Of a DNA stretch of 64,000 bases, positions 60,815 through 64,000 are shown in pieces (position 1 is the first letter of the stretch; every line of letters starts with the position of its first letter). The translations under genes and the position numbers were made by a program. The notes beneath the pieces were generated by a model that was not told the origin of the DNA, did no database searches, and saw only the letters and a program-made list of their open reading frames with translations. Source of the stretch: Oribacterium sp. P6A1 (lineage in GTDB: Bacteria; Bacillota; Clostridia; Lachnospirales; Lachnospiraceae); the NCBI RefSeq assembly GCF_000702885.1, contig NZ_JNKO01000003.1, forward strand, positions 1 to 64,000, written 5' to 3'.

Positions 60815-60842
60815 AAGCCGACGGGGGAAACTCCGTCGGCTT
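60815..60842 (-). terminator. Terminator of the tiny two-ORF unit
   Basis: Minus strand AAGCCGACGG/CCGTCGGCTT perfect stem followed by TTGATTTTG. It lies 21 nt past the 56-codon ORF and could also serve deoC on the plus strand. Confidence 0.8.
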
Positions 60843-60862
60843 AAATTAACTATGAAATTTTT

Positions 60863-61033
60863 TTACAATGCCCCGACCCTCACATCAAGACCTCTTTTTT
60901 TCGTGAATTTCTGAAAATCCACTATGACTGCTGTATCAAAGATTTGCTTTGGATAGGTTCCTGTCTCGATCCCGGGCTTTTGCCCTTTTTCGAATTTCCG
61001 GAGATGGAGCTCCCGGTTGCTTATTACATTCAT
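60863..61033 (-). CDS. Small protein, 56 residues, unknown
   Basis: Reads MNVISNRELHLRKFEKGQKP and ends KKRGLDVRVGAL: basic, soluble, no motif recognised. The start is separated by one base from the stop of the 19-codon ORF (TAGTATG), and GGGGAAT precedes it. A strong promoter and a terminator bracket the pair, so it is very likely expressed. Confidence 0.65.
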   Translation of the reverse strand: MNVISNRELHLRKFEKGQKPGIETGTYPKQIFDTAVIVDFQKFTKKRGLDVRVGAL

Positions 61034-61034
61034 A

Positions 61035-61094
61035 CTATTCCCCACTCTTTCTGACTGTATTGATATGGGATAATGAATAAAAATCCACGCCCAT
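61035..61094 (-). CDS. Tiny ORF, 19 residues (leader peptide?)
   Basis: MGVDFYSLSHINTVRKSGE, preceded by GAGGGGAATAGAT and followed by a stop one base from the next ATG. The translation-start contexts of both ORFs share GGGGAATAG. It may be a leader peptide or the N-terminal half of a gene split by a frameshift. Confidence 0.5.
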   Translation of the reverse strand: MGVDFYSLSHINTVRKSGE

Positions 61095-61116
61095 ATCTAT
61101 TCCCCTCTAGTTAATT

Positions 61117-61145
61117 ATTATAGCGCAATTTAAAAAGAGAGGCAA
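61117..61145 (-). promoter_or_regulatory. Strong promoter for tiny ORFs
   Basis: Minus strand -35 TTGCCT (61140-61145), 17-bp spacer, perfect -10 TATAAT (61117-61122), about 22 nt before the first ORF. Confidence 0.85.
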
Positions 61146-61493
61146 AATAAATTTGGACAATAAATTATGGGTTTTCCTAATTTATTAAAAATATGTGACA
61201 CTTTTGTGACAAAGAAAAGTCTATATTAAGTATAGACTTTATAAAGAATGGATGCTTTGTGATTTTGAAAAAAATAATGGCATATTTTCATAAAAAGGAA
61301 GAGTATTTTTTAAAATGTGCCGACATAATATACAACACCTAAAGATGCCCTAATCGGATGTGATCATCACAGTGTTTACTTATAATGTTTGAGCTCTATT
61401 CATTGAATATGATGCTCAGGGGGGAGTTACACATCTTATGATTTCGGAGCAGAACTATAGGAGGTAGGTTTTTTCAAGGAGGAAAAGGGTGTT
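61146..61493. other. AT-rich upstream region of lipoprotein gene
   Basis: No gene seen. It holds a perfect stem AAAGTCTATA/TATAGACTTT (61216-61240) with a 5-nt loop and the promoter described separately at 61358-61386. Confidence 0.6.
61358..61386 (+). promoter_or_regulatory. Promoter with TGTGAT-C-ATCACA operator
   Basis: -10 TATAAT (61381-61386) 17 bp from ATGTGA (61358-61363). The inverted repeat TGTGAT/ATCACA (61359-61371) covers the -35, as an operator for a repressor or a Crp-type activator would. It probably drives the lipoprotein at 61494. Confidence 0.6.
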
Positions 61494-61979
61494 ATGAGAT
61501 TTAGAGGAGCTTTTGTCTGTCTGTATTTGATTACCGTTCTGATTGCAGTTGGATGCGGTGTTATCAGCAATATCGATTTTAAAAAGTCTGTGATAGATAA
61601 TCAGAAATTCATTGCGGCTGCAGAAGCTGCAGGCTTTTCTGTAAAAGATGAAACGGAGTTGTATGCCAACGTCAGAGGATTAAACAGCGCTCTTTTGGCA
61701 AGCAGCAGTGACGGCAGTATGGTTTGTCAGTTTTATGTTTTTGATGATACCTATACCGCTAATTCCGAGTTCGATATATTTAAAAAAACTTTGGATAATA
61801 CTTATGTCAGCAGTGTTAATTCCAGTCTTGCCGGGGACAATTTTTCCATTTACAAACTGACGGGAAGAACCGATTACCATCATTTGTGCGCTGTTGACAA
61901 TACTCTTCTCTACGGCAGGTCTCCCAATGAGGAAATGGAAATGGTAAGAGAATTTGTGGTAGGTGTCGGGTATAACTAA
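61494..61979 (+). CDS. Small lipoprotein or membrane-anchored protein
   Basis: 161 residues; hydrophobic N-terminus (AFVCLYLITVLIAVGCG) with a lipobox-like AVGC, then a soluble domain without recognised motif (AAGFSVKDETELYANVRGLN, VCQFYVFDDTYTANSEFDIF). AAGGAGG upstream. Terminator 38 nt past the stop. Function unknown. Confidence 0.75.
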   Translation: MRFRGAFVCLYLITVLIAVGCGVISNIDFKKSVIDNQKFIAAAEAAGFSVKDETELYANVRGLNSALLASSSDGSMVCQFYVFDDTYTANSEFDIFKKTLDNTYVSSVNSSLAGDNFSIYKLTGRTDYHHLCAVDNTLLYGRSPNEEMEMVREFVVGVGYN

Positions 61980-62016
61980 ACTATCAGAAAAAAGCTTATA
62001 GGGGGAGTTTTTTATA

Positions 62017-62066
62017 AAAAGGCTGCACTGTTGCCGGATGGTTTACCGGAACAGTACAGCCTTTTA
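62017..62066 (+). terminator. Terminator after lipoprotein gene
   Basis: AAAGGCTG-ACTGTT...AACAGT-CAGCCTTT stem with an inner CCGG/CCGG helix, then TTATT. Confidence 0.85.
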
Positions 62067-62194
62067 TTGAAGGATCTCCAAAGTTTAGTAGGGTTTCCCA
62101 AAGTTATTGAAACTAATGTTATGATGTGGTGTTTTCAAAATAATTCAGGCTAAGACACCGAGGGGTGGCCGCCTGACAGTATGGCCCTTTCACG

Positions 62195-62226
62195 AAAAAA
62201 GAAGTCCGGAACAAGTCCGAACTTCT
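62195..62226 (-). terminator. Terminator of tRNA-Pro 1
   Basis: Minus strand AGAAGT-CGGA...TCCGG-ACTTCT stem followed by TTTTTTCG, 10 nt past the tRNA 3' end. The 130 nt to its left show no feature. Confidence 0.85.
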
Positions 62227-62235
62227 TTTAAATCA

Positions 62236-62310
62236 TCGGGGTGACAGGATTCGAACCTGCGACCCCCTGGTCCCAAACCAGGTGCTCTAGCCAAACTGAG
62301 CCACACCCCG
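62236..62310 (-). tRNA. tRNA-Pro (anticodon TGG), copy 1
   Basis: CGGGGTG/CACCCCG acceptor with discriminator A, anticodon loop TTTGGGA, T-arm GGTTCGAATCC. No encoded CCA. Identical to copy 2. It has its own promoter and terminator. Confidence 0.97.
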
Positions 62311-62318
62311 AGCTTTGT

Positions 62319-62373
62319 GCTGTCCGTTTCAAACAGCTTAGACATTATATAATCCTATGTCCGCTTTTGTCAA
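62319..62373 (-). promoter_or_regulatory. tRNA-Pro 1 promoter and TSS hairpin
   Basis: -35 TTGACA (62368-62373), 18-bp spacer, -10 TATAAT (62344-62349), then a GCTGT/ACAGC hairpin (62319-62337) beginning 6 nt after the -10. Confidence 0.88.
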
Positions 62374-62407
62374 GGACTTTTTTGATTTTTAATTTAATTT
62401 GAATTCC

Positions 62408-62447
62408 AAAAGAGCGGGAACCCTTGAAAACAAGGATTCCCGCTCTT
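62408..62447 (-). terminator. Terminator of tRNA-Pro 2
   Basis: AAGAGCGGGAA/TTCCCGCTCTT 11-bp stem with an inner CCTTG/CAAGG helix; the following minus-strand T run is short (TTTGG). Confidence 0.8.
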
Positions 62448-62456
62448 CTAACATCG

Positions 62457-62531
62457 TCGGGGTGACAGGATTCGAACCTGCGACCCCCTGGTCCCAAACC
62501 AGGTGCTCTAGCCAAACTGAGCCACACCCCG
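62457..62531 (-). tRNA. tRNA-Pro (anticodon TGG), copy 2
   Basis: Identical to the tRNA at 62236-62310 over its whole length. Separate promoter and terminator. Confidence 0.97.
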
Positions 62532-62539
62532 AGCTTTGT

Positions 62540-62593
62540 GTCGCCCGTCTCAAGCGACCGTTGTATATTACAAAAATTCCCAACTGTTGTCAA
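62540..62593 (-). promoter_or_regulatory. tRNA-Pro 2 promoter and TSS hairpin
   Basis: -35 TTGACA (62588-62593), 17-bp spacer, -10 TAATAT (62565-62570), then GTCGC/GCGAC hairpin (62540-62558) beginning 6 nt after the -10. Confidence 0.88.
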
Positions 62594-62631
62594 CATATAT
62601 TTTAAAAAATATAATCTTGCCGGATTTATCG

Positions 62632-62670
62632 AAAAAAAGACGAGATCCCATCAACATGGTCTCTCGTCTT
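62632..62670 (-). terminator. Terminator of tRNA-Pro 3
   Basis: AAGACGAGA...TCTCGTCTT stem followed by TTTTTTT on the minus strand. Confidence 0.88.
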
Positions 62671-62679
62671 ATGTATCAA

Positions 62680-62754
62680 TCGGAGTGACGGGATTTGAAC
62701 CCACGATCTCTTGGTCCCTAACCAAGCGCTCTAGCCAAACTGAGCCACACCCCG
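62680..62754 (-). tRNA. tRNA-Pro (anticodon AGG)
   Basis: CGGGGTG/CACTCCG acceptor (one G-T pair), discriminator A, anticodon stem CTTGG/CCAAG with loop TTAGGGA, so anticodon AGG. The first half is nearly identical to the two TGG copies, showing common origin. An unmodified or inosine A34 is unusual for a bacterial proline tRNA. Confidence 0.93.
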
Positions 62755-62762
62755 GAATTTTT

Positions 62763-62816
62763 GTCGCCCTCATCAGGCGACTAAGTAATAATACAAAAAT
62801 AATTGTCACTTGGCAA
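62763..62816 (-). promoter_or_regulatory. tRNA-Pro 3 promoter and TSS hairpin
   Basis: -35 TTGCCA (62811-62816), 17-bp spacer, -10 TATTAT (62788-62793), then GTCGCC/GGCGAC hairpin (62763-62781) beginning 6 nt after the -10. Confidence 0.85.
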
Positions 62817-62846
62817 TGCTTTTTTCATTATTTTTGAAATTTTCCT

Positions 62847-63180
62847 TTATTTATGCATGAATAACCCTGTTTCGGAAAGCTCAAGTTTAACTGTTTCCGG
62901 ATGAATAGCCATAATCATGGAGGTTTCCATCTCTCCGCCATGGAAGTCCCAGTGATTTTCAGGGCTTATGGTTGCCTGAACTTCGGGATCCAGAAAGGCA
63001 CCGGAAGCAAGGACAAATACGAACATACCGGGGCATGGCCTCTGCTATCATTGAATCCGTGCCGAGAGGGGCCTGGGAACCATGCTGTTCAATGGCACCG
63101 AGCGGGATCATAACGATAGTATTCTCCTTGTCTACAGCTTCCATTTCTTTTCTTGTCAAATCTCTGTAATTCTGAATCAT
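62847..63180 (-). pseudogene. Creatininase-family amidohydrolase pseudogene
   Basis: The start at 63180 (GGAG upstream) reads MIQNYRDLTRKEMEAVDKEN and then IPLGAIEQHGSQAPLGTD, the metal-binding N-terminus of creatininases. After about 55 codons the frame shifts and a large middle part (including the usual N-G-H-G-N histidine) is missing. The remaining frame gives FHGGEMETSMIMAIHPETVK and ends at 62847. Intact members have ~240 residues; this one cannot form the active site. Confidence 0.85.
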
Positions 63181-63195
63181 ATCAACTCCTGAATA

Positions 63196-63228
63196 AGGCG
63201 AATGTCCCGCTGATGGAAACATTCGCCT
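63196..63228 (-). terminator. Hairpin between ribU and creatininase remnant
   Basis: AGGCGAATGT/ACATTCGCCT perfect 10-bp stem, 16 nt past the ECF gene stop. The minus-strand T run is weak (TTATT), so termination may be partial. Confidence 0.6.
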
Positions 63229-63243
63229 CTTAATAAACATGAC

Positions 63244-63867
63244 TTATGCGTTAGTTGTCTTCACTGTTCGAAACCCCGGAACAGAAACTCTGAGTCTGGA
63301 GAAAAGAACAAATGAAATAGCATAGACAAGACTTAATTTGATAAGGTTGAAAGGAATAGTTGCAAGGATGATGAATGTAGGAAGATCCTTGATCATCGGA
63401 TTTACTGAGGAAACCATAACAACTACATCGTTAATGCTTAAGCCCATTGCAGCTGCGTACATCGGGAGTGTGATGAAAGCATTGCAGAAACACATCCAGG
63501 CTGTGCGGATGAAAATGTTGGCAATGAGTGATGCTGCGATACCCTTATCTGTCTTTCCGGTTTTCTTATAGAGGAACCATAAAGGAAAGATGAAAAGGAA
63601 TGCACCGAGAATATTTGAAACCTCTCCGACATACATACTGTTTGTTCCCACAGTAATAAGCTTGATAACAAGCTTTGCTATCTCAACGAAAAGTCCTGAT
63701 AAAGGTCCCATGGTAAAAAGTGCTATGACGCTGGGAACATCGCTGAAGTCTATCTTGTAGAAGGGCGGGAAGAAAGGAATACTGAACTCAAAAGACATGA
63801 GCACTCCCGCAAGGGCTGTAAGAAGTCCTGTATAAACAAGTTTCTGAACATTGATCTTATTTGACAT
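63244..63867 (-). CDS. ribU: ECF transporter S component, RibU-like
   Basis: A 207-residue membrane protein with about six helices. SIPFFPPFYKIDFSDVPSVI followed by GPLSGLFVEIAKLVIKL matches the riboflavin-specific S component RibU, which works with a shared EcfA/A'/T module. GGAGG precedes the ATG. The leader is partly outside the window; the visible part shows no FMN-riboswitch core. Another vitamin specificity cannot be excluded. Confidence 0.85.
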   Translation of the reverse strand: MSNKINVQKLVYTGLLTALAGVLMSFEFSIPFFPPFYKIDFSDVPSVIALFTMGPLSGLFVEIAKLVIKLITVGTNSMYVGEVSNILGAFLFIFPLWFLYKKTGKTDKGIAASLIANIFIRTAWMCFCNAFITLPMYAAAMGLSINDVVVMVSSVNPMIKDLPTFIILATIPFNLIKLSLVYAISFVLFSRLRVSVPGFRTVKTTNA

Positions 63868-63888
63868 GATGTTGTCCTCCTTTTATGT

Positions 63889-63936
63889 GGAATGTCGGCG
63901 GAACCGGACTATCTCGTAGTCATCCATAGACATTCC
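63889..63936 (-). promoter_or_regulatory. Structured leader of the ECF gene
   Basis: GGAATGTC/GACATTCC (63889-63896, 63929-63936) encloses GGA/TCC and a GACTA-TCTCG-TAGTC hairpin (63907-63921). This extended stem lies 22 nt before the start codon. It could be a regulatory RNA domain or terminator-like structure; the upstream part is cut by the window edge. Confidence 0.4.
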
Positions 63937-64000
63937 TGAATGATTTTTGAGGAAACAAGCTCTTTGAGAAATTGTATCGGGCAGCGGATTTCCTCCGGCC

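Noticed and set aside
63937-64000. FMN riboswitch
   Set aside because: GAAATCCG and AGTCCGG fragments resemble RFN pieces but are in the wrong order and spacing, and the core segments are missing in the visible part.

Overview
The window looks like a chromosome segment from a motile, anaerobic, low-to-mid GC Gram-positive bacterium of the class Clostridia, most likely family Lachnospiraceae. This is inferred from the 16S 5' end, the consensus sigma-A promoters with GGAGG ribosome binding sites, a CIRCE operator, sigma-28-like promoters, two YesM/YesN-type carbohydrate regulators, and proteins common in gut or rumen Clostridia (YjfB, RibU-type ECF S component, long HPF, lipoproteins with an L-x-A-C lipobox). 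I could run no search, so the family-level placement is tentative.

Layout. 1-530: start of an rRNA operon read leftward (tRNA-Ser, then the 16S 5' end) behind a strong promoter. 900-11,830: a leftward housekeeping block: secA, prfB (without the programmed frameshift), an ACT-domain protein, hom, the t6A tRNA-modification genes tsaE/tsaB/tsaD with rimI and an RNase Z, and ispD. 12,000-15,550: a variant P1B-type metal ATPase flanked by a 32-residue membrane peptide and a DUF6110-like helical protein, then hpf. 15,690-23,140: two secreted cell-wall hydrolases, a short-chain dehydrogenase, and a cysteine-related set (LysR regulator, cysK, M20 peptidase) whose two promoters carry the same 16-bp operator at the same distance. 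23,280-29,840: a four-gene operon joining an amino-acid-type ABC transporter of unusual domain order, a U32-like Fe-S protein and an orphan, GC-rich DmsA-like molybdoenzyme.

29,980-43,290 is a Gram-positive polysaccharide-utilisation locus. A divergent sensor kinase and AraC-type response regulator face an operon for a sugar-binding lipoprotein, two permeases, GH88 unsaturated glucuronyl hydrolase, GH2 beta-glucuronidase and a DUF2264 protein. The substrate is inferred to be uronate-containing oligosaccharides such as lyase products. The spaces around the permease genes are filled with composite palindromic repeats, and the binding-protein mRNA leader can fold into a compact three-way junction. 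A second glycan pair (heparinase II/III-like lyase and a discoidin-like protein) lies at 51,290-54,530.

43,300-54,600 is an accessory region. It holds the scars of a tandem duplication of a convergent lipoprotein/secreted-protein pair interrupted by a fucosyltransferase-like gene, an MBL-rubredoxin fusion, a CIRCE-controlled hsp20 and an unrecognised 501-residue protein. 54,740-60,670 has a DUF3298-like lipoprotein, a soluble chemoreceptor paired with a FIST sensor, yjfB with sigma-28-like promoters, an AIM24-like protein and deoC. 60,800-64,000 has a tiny two-ORF transcription unit, a lipoprotein gene, three separately transcribed tRNA-Pro genes, a creatininase pseudogene and a RibU-like ECF S component.

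Several layers of non-coding structure run through the window: hairpins that begin exactly 6 nt after the -10 box in all four stable-RNA units, a dispersed 63-bp intergenic repeat, the composite palindromes, and low-complexity hydrophilic inserts in many otherwise conserved proteins.
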